A DNA stretch of 64,000 nt from Ottelia alismoides (Eukaryota; Streptophyta; Magnoliopsida; Alismatales; Hydrocharitaceae). Made by a program: the position numbers and the translations under genes. Shown one piece after another: positions 23,428 to 35,833 of this stretch; the first letter of the stretch is position 1, and every line of letters begins with the position of its first letter. The DNA is taken from assembly GCA_037367405.1 (NCBI GenBank), contig JAZKJV010002613.1:402660-466659 (forward strand), written 5' to 3'. The notes beneath the pieces were generated by a model that made no database searches, had not been told where the DNA came from, and saw only the letters and a list, made by a program, of their open reading frames with translations.

Positions 23428-24585
23428 ACCACGTCAATACAAAACAGAAAATAAAAAGGTTAATGAAAATTAAAATAGTAAACGATTTTATTTAAAAAAC
23501 TTAAAATATGAAAAATATTATTTATATTATAAATTCTTTTATCACGATTTTATTTATTTTTACAACCTTATTTATTATGTCATTATTTCACATTTCATAT
23601 ATAGGTATATATACATGCATGTTGTATATTGTATTTTTTTTATATTTTATATACATTATATCATAATTACATAATTTATATATTTACAACATTATTTAGC
23701 ATGTATTTACATATTTTTATAGTTTTATGTTTTATATCTATGTATAAATAATTAGGTGTATGTACATTATAGGTATATTATACATATGTATTATGATGCA
23801 TTAATTACTTTGGTTTTTTTTAATGTTTTTATTTGTAGTTATATTTTTAATATGTATTATATAATATATAAAATTATTCAAAAATATAAGGAGAGTAAAA
23901 TTATAAAGACTAAAATAATTGGCTTTATATACAGATGCCCGAGTACAAAAGTACTCTAAAAAGTAAACTTTTGTATCTTACCTTCATTTTCAATGAAACC
24001 ACCTTTTTTTGATAGATAATTTAATTTAAAATACAATGAAGGTAAGTTTGGTTTAATTTTAATTCATATGGAGGATATATTGGTCAATGATGATATGTTT
24101 GTGGATTTTTCATCTGTGTGTACCAAGTGGATTGTGCATGATTTATTTTGGCAAATATTTTTCTTATTTTGAATATATTAGTATGTATCGATTTGTGTTG
24201 AACACCTTATTGTTTGAGGTATGTATGATGATAAATAAAATAGTGTTGATGTGACCTATTTACACTGTATTTTTTACATAAATGAATTAAGGTTTCTGTG
24301 GATTTTGTTCAATATTTTGCACTTATCTCCCCCAACTTTATTCTGATCACCATAGTCAACATTAACTTTGTCTCATGGTTTAGTGTCAGTCAGTATCAAT
24401 GATATTTCTTGTATTTTTCTTTTCTTTATCCTTTTTATTTTGGATTTTAATATGGGTATTAATGTGTTAATTACATATCAATGTTATGTTAATTCATGCA
24501 AGTTAGTTGATTATATAGGTATTTTGCAAGGGATTTAAGGATAAAATGGTATAACAAAGGTGATTGAATGGCTATTCATTAGTCA
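23428..24585 (-). repeat. Athila-like LTR remnant, minus orientation, second part
   Basis: Continuation of 12,385-14,737 after the inserted element. Like 8,980-9,907 it is strongly AT-rich with many TATATA stretches. It ends in a palindromic terminus, TGATTGAATGGCTATTCATTAGTCA at 24,561-24,585, equivalent to the LTR start of the left element. The combined LTR would be about 3.5 kb. Confidence 0.6.
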
Positions 24586-24959
24586 CGGATATGTTTCTCC
24601 AAAAGTGTTTGATTTATAGTAAGGACATCACTAATGTATAGAGCATAGATTATGTTTGTGACTTTTATTTTTGAAGACAATAGATGTAGGAATTTTGAAT
24701 TTGTTTCTCTCAGTTTTTTCTGTTCTTGTTTGATGTGGAGGCCATCAGTTCATGCAGATAAACCTCAGTTTGCTGGCATTCATCGTGTTCCATGTGTGAG
24801 TTATTATGGATCTCTAAATAAATTATTATGGTCAACAAATGGATTGAATAGATAATAATCATCACATAAATGAGCAATAAATCCACAGAACAAGTACAAC
24901 CACATGAGACAAGTATTTTAACGTGTAGAAGACTGATTCTCAGATGTGATCTTGAAGAA
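24586..24959. other. Unassigned AT-rich stretch
   Basis: No gene, repeat pair or motif that I can support. It may hold the missing end of the copia-like LTR remnant to its right. Confidence 0.5.
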
Positions 24960-25538
24960 GAGAGCGAGAGAGACGGTCTCAAATAGAGGTTTTAGAGAGA
25001 GAGAGAGAGAGGTTTTGCCTTGGAATGTGAGTTATAAATAATGAGTAGAGTTATATTTATAGTGGTGAAGGATGGCCTTCAAAAAATATAGCCACTGAAA
25101 GAATGAGTAAAGTTATATTTATTGTGGTGAAGAATGGCCTTCAAATTGTGATTGATCATAAAAGGCAGCTGATCTATCAAGGGTGATCGATCAGTTGAAG
25201 TTGATTTATTGATTAGTGATGGACGATATAGTCCATTAGGTTGAAAAATTAGAGGCAGTTGATCAGTCAAATTAGGAATGTTGATCGATCACTATGGCAC
25301 AAACTTAATATGCCTACATGATACACATGCATATATATTTGAGACATTTTATGTGTGCATATTACAGAGTCTTATTTCTTTTTCATTTTTACTTCATCCA
25401 CAACTTTCATCTTGTCCACATCTTTTGTGCTTCATACATGGAGGACTTTGCTATGAAATGTGTACAACTATCTGTACTCAGAAAGATTTTTTATTATCAA
25501 ACAGATGATACAATAAGTATACAATAAAGATACTAACA
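24960..25538 (-). repeat. Copia-like LTR remnant (lower end uncertain)
   Basis: The complement shows a TGTTAGTATC start at 25,538, preceded by a purine tract (AAAAAAAGAGGAGAA, 25,539-25,553), which is the usual tract-to-LTR junction of copia elements. A TATA-like CTATAAATATAAC near 25,054-25,066 is followed by a (GA/CT)n run at about 24,996-25,013. The segment also has a roughly 40-bp duplication with period 62 (25,041 and 25,103) and several TGATCGATCA palindromes (25,150-25,295). No primer site is visible at the other end, so this is a fragment or a decayed solo LTR. It is unrelated to the copia family on the right. Confidence 0.45.
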
Positions 25539-25890
25539 TTCTCCTCTTTTTTTATGATGATAATTAAAACTTGGAGATTAATATCTCCAATTCTTCTCCC
25601 ACTTTTGACATATCAGAAAGATTTCAAAAAAATATGTGAAAACAATAGTTCTCTCCCTTTCAAGAATACAAAAAGCTTCGTCCATTTTATTTTGAAAATA
25701 TATCCCCCCTTAATAAATTTTCCCTCTGAAAAATATTTTAAAAATATAAAAAATAATAATTCTCTCCATTTTTAATGTAGAATACGATGCATAACTAGTT
25801 GTAAAAATCATAAGGTGGTGAGATTGTACCCTACAACAAAGGAGGTATCCGTGGTATGACAGTGGAGGTGGCGTCCATCCGTTGAGTTGC
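25539..25890. other. Remnant next to the copia-like LTR
   Basis: Begins with the purine tract described for the neighbouring LTR, then AT-rich sequence with no coding motif. It ends with GTTGC directly before the outer copia element; that should be one copy of its target duplication, whose partner is outside the window. Confidence 0.4.
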
Positions 25891-27790
25891 TGAAGGCTAG
25901 GGTTTGGGCCTTAGCGCATCATGAAAGTGTGAAAATCACATCAAATGCGATCTAGAACAACTAGTCATACTAGTAGTTCAAGGCAACTGAAATTAAAATT
26001 TTTAAAAAGATGAAACCACATTGATTTGAGAACACTTCTCAAATCGTTTCTCAAGATCACAAACAAGTTATAGGAATATTGTTGAAGCGTGGTTGTGATC
26101 CTTGTCTCTAAATCAAGAGACCTCCTCCATTCAGATCTGATGGAGGAGATACTTGCGAGTGTGTGGATGAGATACGTGCTTCTTGCAATTCAAGTCGATG
26201 ATCCGAGCGATGAATCTCCTGATTTCATCTCACAAAATCCGGTGTCTTCTTCACGAGCAAGAGGCGCTGAAGAATGAAGAGATCAATGAGCAGTTGATCC
26301 TCTAACACAACGACATGTCGACGACGGCGATGCTATCTAGGTCAAGAAGTGGATGACCACTCTTGATAGAGAGAGATGGGGTGTGATAGAGAATGGAGGA
26401 GAGAGTTTTCTCTCGACATTATGTTCTAAAAAATAAGAGATAGGGTTGCCCTTTTATTTATAACGAATTGGAAGTCCATGGATCTAAATTCATGTGCTCA
26501 CAAAATCTATGGTTTATATTGTTTTTTGTTTTCAATCAATGGCTATGATTTTGTTGCATAAATACGCAACAACAATTATTAATTTAAAATAAAAAAAATA
26601 TTTTGCAATAATTTACAATGCATTAGATTTAATTCAAACCAATCTCATGTGGATTTAAAGGAAAGATGAGGAGCCTCATTTCCTTAATAGAGGGGATTGC
26701 CATACAAGGAGTAGGACTCCTTGGTCATCCCTCCTCTTAAAGGGGCAGATGCTCCTCCATTTCCTTAATTGAGAGATCTCATATCTCTCCAAAATCTTAT
26801 ATGTCCAACAACAATTGTTGCATAATTATTCACAAAAATAATTCCAAATTATTTTATGATACTTTAAATCATGCCATTGATAATTGTGAATCATATTCAC
26901 ACATCTAATATAAAATGTAAATTGTATTTTCAATTAATTGTTCAATGTGAATCCAACTTACATCAACATTTAATGTACAAATACTATTTACAATTAGCTC
27001 ACTCTTCTATATTATGAATTACATTTATAATATATATGAATAATATGGATAGTGATATCCATATTAATCATATCCTTGATAATTAAATCTTATTTAGTTA
27101 TCTTGGATCTTCATTTTTATGTATCTAAATAATATAAATCATATTCAAATTATTCATGATAACTAAATCACATTTTATTATCAAATTTCCAATGCTCGAA
27201 TATATTATCAATAATGGAATTATTCTTGAACTCTTTCAAGAATAATGTGCTTTCTCTGTGGATACTTGATGATAAGGACATGGAGATTGTGCGTTCCACG
27301 TATAGTGACTTGGATATTGAGATCATCTCTGAAATACATATCTCAGTGACCTCTCAAAGATTATTGATTAAGTCAAGGCCGTAAATCTAATCTTCTCATT
27401 GTATCTGAATCATATTTTGATCGATGTCTTACATTTGGACTAAGATCAGATTGCTTCTCTATTGAGAGGAGTCACAAAAATCCAAACCTGTTTGATCACT
27501 CCCTCAGAATGAAAGAGTTACGGTGATACAATCATTTATGATCACATCACCCTTGAGTATTCCTAATACATGAACATCTTGCATATTAGAAGAAGAATAA
27601 ACTCTAAGTTTTAGATCACTTTAAGACTTTCTTCTTCAGGATTTTATCACTAAGTTTCTCATTTTATAATTTGGAGTTGGTATCTATCGTATACTTTCGA
27701 AAATCATATATCATATCTTGGTATTGATCACATACTTTCCAAAATCATATATCATACCTAAAAATTCAGTCAAGCTTCCAAGGAGAGATG
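25891..27790 (-). repeat. Copia-1 3' LTR, part 1
   Basis: Starts TGAAGG on the plus strand like the Copia-2 LTRs and follows them throughout, with more divergence. The match stops at 27,790, where Copia-2 starts, and resumes at 38,476. The part around 26,640-26,780 differs from Copia-2, and the (GA)n run near 26,370-26,410 is decayed. Confidence 0.82.
27786..27790. repeat. Target-site duplication AGATG of Copia-2
   Basis: AGATG at 27,786-27,790 and again at 38,471-38,475, perfectly matched, directly flanking Copia-2 within the Copia-1 LTR. Confidence 0.95.
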
Positions 27791-28296
27791 TGAAGGATAC
27801 GAGAAAAATCCTCAAGCGCATCACGGAAGCGTGATGATCGCATCGAATGCGATCGGGAGCGATTAGTCGCACTAGTTGCTCGATGCAGCGGAAATTAAAT
27901 TTTCTATGTGACGAAACCACATGATCCAAGAACACTTCTCGGATTGTTTTGTCTAAACCACAAACAAGTAATAGGATTACCTCTTGAAGCGTGGTTGCGA
28001 TTGAGTCTCTAAACAAAGAGACCATCTATCTCAAGTCCGATCCGACGGAGGAGACGCTTGCGAGCGCGTGGATGAGACATGTGCTTCTCGCAATCCATGT
28101 TGATGATCCAAGCCACGGATCTCCTGATATCGACAAACGAGATACGACATCTTCTTCACGAGCAAGGGACGCCGAAGTAGACGGAGATCCACGAGCAAAT
28201 GATCGGGCAACATAACGACAACGCTGCGGCGATGGAGGATCTCTATAGGGTATTCACGGTGGACGACCACATGAGAGATGGAGAGAATGGGCGTGT

Positions 28297-28327
<31 letters not shown>

Positions 28328-28371
28328 CATTCCTTGATGTCGAGTGTCAAGAAGAGTAAGGGGTGCCTCTT

Positions 28372-28379
28372 CTTATATA
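28372..28379 (-). promoter_or_regulatory. TATA box of Copia-2 3' LTR
   Basis: The complement reads TATATAAG followed by AAGAGGCACC. The same sequence occurs at 36,414-36,421 and, on the plus strand, at 42,481 and 62,875, so it is fixed across the family. Confidence 0.75.
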
Positions 28380-28617
28380 GGGTTTTGGGAGTCCATGGAT
28401 CCCAAACCATGGACAACACACAATCAACGGATGAGATTGATTGTGTCCCTTCTAATGGCTAGGATTGTTGTTGGTAAAACACAACAACAAGTGATTTAAT
28501 TTGAATTAATTTATATTGATAAATCAACATAATTAATTCCAATTTAAATCACATTTGACTAGAGAAGAGATAATGAGAAGACTAAACCAATCCCCTAAAA
28601 TAAGGGGACGGCTACCA

Positions 28618-28696
28618 TCATCTCATGAGATCTCAATATCTCATGAGATCTCATTATCTCATGAGATCTCATTATCTCATGATTATATCATGATCT
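28618..28696. repeat. Tandem ATCTCATGAGAT palindromes
   Basis: About three and a half units of a roughly 20-bp repeat whose core ATCTCATGAGAT is self-complementary. The partner LTR has a slightly more diverged version at 36,658-36,740, and the Copia-3 right LTR has about one unit near 62,553-62,580. Confidence 0.85.
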
Positions 28697-30428
28697 CTTG
28701 TCGATAGTATTCTCACCAAAAAATAATTCCAAATTATATTTATGGAAAATATCAACCATGCCATTGAAATTATGTGAATCTCATTCACAACCCAAAACTA
28801 AATGTAATTATATTTTCAATTAATCATTCAATGTGAATCCCATTCACATTAACAATTAATCAACAAATTTAAAACACAATATCGCTCTCTCTTATATATT
28901 ATAAATTACATTTATAATATATATATATGATTAATATGGATAGTGTTATCCATATTATTCATATCCATGATAATTAAATCACATTTAATCATCTTGAATC
29001 TCTTTTCTCATGTTCCCAAATAACATGAATCACATTTACATTATTCATATCTTTAAGAATTAAATCATATGAATTATCTTAGATAACTCTCCTTATAATA
29101 TGAATCAAAATCATATTATCCATGATAATTAAATCACATTTAATTATCAATTTTCTTGATGCTTGGATACATAAATAAACAATGAAATTATCCATGAACT
29201 CTTTCAAGGATAATGCACTTTCTCCGCGGATACTTGGAGATTAGGACAGGGTGATTGTATTGTTCCACGTATAGTGACTTGGATATTGAGATCACATCTC
29301 AAATCCAGATCTCGGGCCACCCATAGATGCTTGATTAAATCAAGACCGCAAATCTAATCTTCTCATTGCATTTGAATCATATTCAGATCAATGTTCAACA
29401 TTTGGACCAAGATCGGATTACTTCTCTACTGAGAGGAGTCACTAAAATCCAGAGTCGTTTCATCATTCCCTAGGAATGGAAGCGTCATGATTATACAATC
29501 ATTTATGATCACATCACCCTCAGGTATTCCCAATACCTGTACAACCTTCATACTAGAAGACTCAAAATAAAACCGAAGTATTAGATCAACTTTATACAAT
29601 CTACTTCAGGGTTTTATCAGTAAGTTTCTCATTTTATCATTGGGAGTTGGTATCGATCATATACTTTCCAAAAGCATATATCACACCTAGGTCTTGATCA
29701 TATACTTTCCAACAGTATATATCAAACCTACAAATTCAGTCAAGCTTCCAAAGCTAGACGACCGTGCACACGGAATTCGATTCTTCCCAATATCTCATGA
29801 GTTAGCTCATGTCTTCCAGTTCAGTAATGAACCTGTATGATCCCTTTGAGAGATCGTATTACTCATATGCCCTTATATGCACACCAGCACGCCAGTGTAT
29901 AGACCTTGGTTAGGTCATCAACCTATTGGTCTGCCAAATCTACATACTCAGACATATAGTAACACATTTGTCTCCGGTAAAAGGATGTGTGCATGTATCG
30001 TGACAAAATACGATATAGGACTTTGGTTATCTCGATCTCGTTAAGTCAACTCTTTGACCTAACTAATCTGACACCTCTAAATCTCCATTCCTATGCAGAG
30101 GACATGCATCAAGAGGTCGATCAGATATCACCCTATGTGAGAAAGGATTACCATCTCCTACTCAGGTTGGAGATTATCTCTTAATAATCATTTGACAGTA
30201 CTTGATGAGTCCTCAATCTAACTCTTTAGATATTCATCCAAGCACCAGCCTTTATGATTCTATATTGAATCAATAGATGTATGATTATTAAGATGGCCAT
30301 GGTACATAACCCTAATTGTACTAAGGGACCTATTATGCAAATTATTTATTCTTCATTTCATATCAGGGAATGATATTTGCAATAACATTTATTGCATAAT
30401 GGCTCACCGTGGGCTCGCATGTCCAACA

Positions 30429-30438
30429 ATCTCCCACT
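30429..30438 (-). other. Copia-2 polypurine tract
   Basis: The complement reads AGTGGGAGAT directly before the LTR start TGTTGG, the standard plant copia arrangement. Confidence 0.93.
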
Positions 30439-30894
30439 AGCCCAAAGAGCCATTAATGGGCTAATCATTTAAACCCACATTTATGTGACAATCATAGGCT
30501 ATTTAGAAAATAGCTAGGTAAGTTGATCAATCACTCTGTTCCCACGAGACTATGCCATGTCCTTTTACGGCACTTGCATATCCCCAGTAATAGTGCTCGC
30601 ATCTAATGTGAATGTTGCATCTTATGCAACCAATACTCAATCTTGTCAGTTATAGAGTCCTTGATACTATAGCTTAACAATTATTATAACCAGTATTTCC
30701 ATAATCCTTATCAGAATACCCTTATTCCTGGAGATCTCTATATCCAAAGGTATCCAAAGTTAAGACCTTTTAGATCACTATCTATAAAGTCTTAATTTCT
30801 TGAAGATAAGACTTGGAGATCACTATCTCTATGTCTTGTCATCTATGAAGATTTTGTTATTGCTACAATCAAGTGTTTTCTCTCCATAGTAGGA
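30439..30894 (-). other. Copia-2 block replacing RNase H
   Basis: In Copia-3 the equivalent place holds RNase H followed by only about 75 bp. Here about 460 bp of sequence without RNase H motifs separates the RT remnant from the tract. Copia-1 has a clearly related block at 39,142-39,618. Confidence 0.55.
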
Positions 30895-31790
30895 TTAGCA
30901 ACACTTTACTACTCCCACTACATGGCAGATGTCTGGCTTTTGTACACATCTAGCATACACGTAGCTTCTTGTAACTGATGCACAAGTGCAAGCAGTTCTA
31001 GCATTCACTTCCTCAACTCTTTGAGGTGCTATCCCTTTAGATAGGTCTGTACCATATCTTAAGGGAAGGAAGCCTTTCTTGGAATTTTCCAGAAAATGGA
31101 ACATGTCAAAGGTGTACTACTAATGTAAAGGTCCTAATATCCTCTTCTCTTTGCTTCTGAACAACTTCAGAACTAAGATCTAAGAGGTATCCTTGAATTC
31201 ATATTTCAAGATATGGAATAGCCAGTCTACAAAACACTTATTATTATCCTTATATCATTCCAAATGATTAGGATATTAATCTACATTTAGCATGATAAAC
31301 ACATTGGTACTCCCACTAAGCTTCACATGGTTCATCAAGATTCTATTTGAAATAATAACATTTATAATTTCATCAAATCTTATGTTTCAACTTTAAGAAG
31401 CTTATTTGAGTCCATAGATGGATTTCTTTAGCTTGCACATCTTGCTTTCCAAAACCATGAAGCTCTTGGGCTACTTCATGTGAATATCCTTAGAGAGATA
31501 TTTGTGGAGGAATGCAATCTTGACTTCCATCTCGAAGATGTCAAAGCCAAGTAGTGTAGCTATAGTTAGCAATATTCTGATGGGTATAAGAATGGTTATT
31601 GAAGTGCAAGTCTCATCGCAAGCAATGTCTTCTCTTCCGATGTGTAGCTCATGGCTACGGGTCGTGCTTTGAAGGTCTCTACCTTCTCATCAGGTTCCCT
31701 TTCTCTTGAAGATCCATTTACACCTTAGTGGTTCTAACCCTTATAGGTGGATCCTCGAGGGTCCATATACAACACTTGTATATGAAGTCT
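30895..31790 (-). pseudogene. Copia-2 reverse transcriptase remnant
   Basis: Minus-strand fragments in all three frames match the Copia-3 RT in order. They are a fingers-region piece (about 31,680-31,770), RILLTIAT...EMEVKIAFLHKYLSKDIHM (about 31,490-31,600), MCKLKKSIYGLK (about 31,405-31,440), a degraded active-site region where YVDD has become NVD followed by a stop (about 31,270-31,310), and FLENSKKGFLPLRYGTDLSKG (about 31,010-31,100). Many stops and indels make it non-functional. Confidence 0.75.
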
Positions 31791-34080
31791 ACCTTAGACT
31801 TTTATTGCTAACATCCATCTTTCCATGTCATGATCCTCAGGAGTTTCATCACATGAAATCCGATCATTGTCAGACTTAACTGACACATGGGATACATCCT
31901 CAAACTCATTTGAAGAGGTACTAGTATTTCATCTTTAATTATCCTTTTAGTTTCCGTTTGGAGCCTCATTATCATCTCAAGATTAAATTAGTTCCTTTAC
32001 TTCATATTCATCTTGATTCTCAAGAGAGTCATCCTCTAAGAATCACATTCTCATAGATGAGATCTTTTAAGAATCTCAGGGTTATAAAGTAGGTAACCAA
32101 TACCATCCTTTATTTTCCTAATGAAGTAGCACTCTCTAGTGCTCGATTCTAGCTTACTTGCATGGAATCTTATTAAGGATATATAATGTTGTCTCCACTA
32201 CATATATACCAGGAAACTAAGAGGAAATTATGCTAAAATTTATCATTGATCAAATCATGTCACACATGATCCAATTGTATCTCCCTAGAACTCTATTGAG
32301 TTTAGGTGTGTTAGAAGGATTGAGACAGAAATGATATTCATATCTTCATAAGGTATTCTTTGAATTTATCTAACAGGTACAAGCTACCTAGGTTTGATCA
32401 AATTCATTTCATCTTTCTTCAGATTTTGGTTCCAAACCAAAATTATGAATCTTTGAACATTTCAAAGGTTTCTTGGGTGAAGAGAAGAAATCTCATATCA
32501 TACATAATCATCAATAGATATCACATATCCATAATGTTTATTATGATATAGATGATCCACACACATCAATATGTATGAGATCTTAAATACCTCGACATCT
32601 AACATCATTCCCAGAGAAGGGTGTATTGGACATTTTACTTTGAATAATATATTCACAGGTATGTAAGATTTGAAATTTTAGACATTCTAAAGTTTCATAT
32701 CATACTAGTCCATTGATCTCATCAACAACCATATGTCCAAAACTTGATGCCAGATCATTATCAAATGATGTTCATCCTCCTATTGATCTTTTAAGGTTCA
32801 ACTTTCAGTATAAGAAATCTTAATGAACCGTTCATTAATTTTCTATATTTGTGGAGTCCACTAGATGTTAGATTACTATCTGAAATATATCCATCATAAC
32901 TCTTTATGATAGGTTTATTCCAGAATTCATGTTTATTTCCAACACTTAGAAATAAACAATGAGCGTATTCTAATATCTAGGTCATAGAGACATTCTCTAA
33001 GACTAAGGACTCTCCCAATGAAAATATGAAGTCCATTTATCCAATAGAGATTGTTGCAACAATTGCATCAATATCCATGTGGATAACTATAAACCTTAAG
33101 ATCAAATTTTCCAGTCTTCTAAAACATATGCAACAATTGCAAGTATCATTAGATGAATGAGATACAATTATTAGATTTTAATCTTATCTTATAAGAAAGT
33201 CAATTTCAATGATTAAATGTAGATTATTCTAGTGCTCCATCCGAGTCCTTCTCTAAGGATTCCAGACAAACTAGATAGCCATACTATCAACACACGATCT
33301 TATTGCAGTATTGGCATTCATCCAACTCTTTGGAAGTCATAGTACGGTCAACTCTTTGACTATCCTTCTCATCTTGGTCTGACCCATGCTTCCACTGTGC
33401 TCCCTTCATCTATAAACAACCATTGCTTAAGATTAAGGATCTCTTATGTTAAATTTAAAAGAATTCAATGTAAGAGCATTTCAACATTTATACATGCTTC
33501 ATTAAATTCATACAATGTGAATATTATGAAGCTTTATGAATGACTAGAGTATAGACAGTAGAATGATGACACTCATCATGTCTACATCCATCTAGACTCT
33601 CAAAACATTGGTTCAGGTAGGTATTCAAACATTTTGAACACATCATCTCTTATAGAGCTACAATTCTGTATGATGCAGTAAACCATGTCATTCATGATTA
33701 AATGTCTAGAGTACATATGTATGCCAAAATATCTTCTTAAGCTTTTATAAGGATTAATTGACAATTACGATCATCATCGACATGTCACTTCCAAAGTACA
33801 CTCGATAAAAGATAAGACTATAGAGACATACAAACCCTAAGGTGATGTCTTATTTAATTGTCATTTCTCATTATGTTGAGGAAACTTGCACATTGCAACC
33901 ACATATTTTATGTGTACAAATGCAAGTACAATATCTGGATCATGAGTCCAATCCATGATATTTTACCGGTTATTATTGCCTATAACATTGAGTGGGTTTA
34001 ATGAAGGAATATCTGAAATAAGAAATTTGCATAAGGGTATATATATTATATATACATATTTTTACTTTGATTTAGGAATT
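31791..34080 (-). pseudogene. Copia-2 decayed gag/protease/integrase region
   Basis: By position this should hold integrase, protease and gag. Only weak traces are readable. About 32,080-32,180 resembles the integrase-to-RT junction seen at 63,461 onwards. A stretch near 33,930-34,000 (NPLNVIGNN...NIMDWTHDPDIVLAF) resembles the start of Copia-3 Gag. No frame exceeds about 65 codons with recognisable content. Confidence 0.4.
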
Positions 34081-35817
34081 TTTATACCAAAGTTGTCCTG
34101 CCTTGTCAACACTGAAAGTTCATTCCCTTAATCACTTTCAATGTAAGAGATATACTTACCTTTATATCTCAAGCAAGATCTGGGATCTCCTTCCTTATAT
34201 TTTTTACATCCCAATAATAAGAGACTGTAACTCGGATAAAAAGAAGCGGGAACACATTCTGCCTTGCAAGTCCAACTTGCATCTCCCAATTCGATTTTTA
34301 ACACCCAGGCCCGCCACCTCTAAGGTGATGTTGACCTGTCATTAATTGAACCAACCGTCAACAGGCTTAATACTCGGTATACACAATCCAATATTGCCCC
34401 AATAATATGAGGACCCGATATTGGGGTCACTACGTATACGGCCTTACTCTTTTGAGAAGCAAAGAGCCCGATCCAAATGGATTGTAAGCAGGAGTTGTCA
34501 CTTCGGACAGGCGTCTCCTACATACAATATCTAGCAACGGAACCCTTCGCCTTGACGGGAGACCATGGATGTCACTTATGTGATCCTCCATATCATATTC
34601 AAATTCTAATTAATCATTATGAATCATATTCATTATAATTAATTCTTCCAAGGGAAATAACAACTCTATTCATAATAGAGTGTTTTAATTTTTAATTGGA
34701 TTCCAATTAATCTAATAATATTAAATTAATGATACAATTAATATCCAACAAACAATTTTTTAATTATTACTTGAAATTATGGTATTATCTCAAGTACGCA
34801 TTATTTCGAATTTTAATAATAAGAAAATACATCATGATCTCTCAGGCATCATTCGTTCCCTACCCGTTGTCATGGCCAGTACCGGCGGGAGTGGGACGGA
34901 TCGCAACTAGTGCTACCCGCTACCCCAGCGATCCCCGACTAGACATCATATCCGCCTCGGGAAAAAGTAATGCCGAGTCAATCACTTTGTACTTGAGATG
35001 ATCATCGGTTTTTCAACCGAAATTATACCATATAATATTCATCAAAACTATTTTGATAATATTATAAGGAGATTTGCTAAACAAATCCCCAATCCTAATC
35101 AAGAAACAAGGTTTTGCATGTAAAATTTGTCCTACAACTATTGTAGGATAAACTAGAGTTTTCATGAAAATAATGTTTGTTGGAAATTTAATATTAACCA
35201 ATTGTGATCAAGATCAACTATCTTATCATTTTGATTAATGCAATGTAATTCAAGGAAATAATTGTCATCTTTAAATATTTCACAAATATTTATCAATAAT
35301 CATTTCAAAAAAATTAACAAAAAATTTTCATCAATTTATTTGAATGACGATCACAAGGTTCATGATCAAGTTTATTAATTTCCAGCAATGACCCCTACTC
35401 ACTAAAATTAACATAACTCGACAAATTTAAATCCAATTAATGCAAAGTAAATTTATTTTGTTCGCTAATTTGATTTAAAACAGAACTCAAGTGATAATTA
35501 TGCATTTCCAGGCATTTTAAAACTGTAATTAACATCTTAATCACGTCTCTAATCGCCATCCTCGAAATAGTAGACATATGGTCAATAAAATGATCATATC
35601 TTGAGCAAACGGAATCCAAATTACGCAAACTCAAATCCTATCGTTAATTAATGGGGAACATTATCCAATTTAAAATTTCGTGTTTAAACATTTTAAACAT
35701 GGCCGAAATTTTATCACAAGATAGGGCTACGAAAATTGAAATGCTAAAATTTTCACGAACCCAAACGAGCCTGAATCTTCGTAGGTTCATGGAACTAATC
35801 CAAAACCTTCGACAACC
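34081..35817 (-). other. Copia-2 long 5' leader
   Basis: About 1.7 kb between primer site and Gag remnant without a convincing protein. It aligns by eye, inverted, with 43,057-44,785 of Copia-3. The best-conserved stretches are GC-richer: about 34,380-34,570 versus 44,210-44,400, and about 34,850-35,020 versus 43,790-43,960. Confidence 0.7.
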
Positions 35818-35831
35818 TGGCTCTGATAACA
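35818..35831 (-). other. Copia-2 primer-binding site (tRNA-iMet)
   Basis: The complement reads TGTTATCAGAGCCA, one base different from the TGGTATCAGAGCCA found in Copia-3. It lies 2 bases from the LTR end. Confidence 0.9.
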
Positions 35832-35833
35832 CT

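Larger units (their letters stand above)
27791..30428 (-). repeat. Copia-2 3' LTR
   Basis: In element orientation it begins TGTTGGACATGCGAGCCC at 30,428 and ends with ...GTATCCTTCA at 27,791. A TATATAAG box is at 28,372-28,379, and a (GA)n run on the plus strand (28,305-28,327) lies about 50-70 bp downstream of the box. A palindromic tandem repeat occupies 28,618-28,696. Confidence 0.93.

Noticed and set aside
28618..28696. Regular repeats considered as a CRISPR array
   Set aside because: Units are contiguous palindromes without unique spacers, inside a plant LTR.
34103..34345. 80-codon plus-strand frame in the Copia-2 leader
   Set aside because: It is antisense to the element and not kept in the Copia-3 leader; the conservation there is at nucleotide level.
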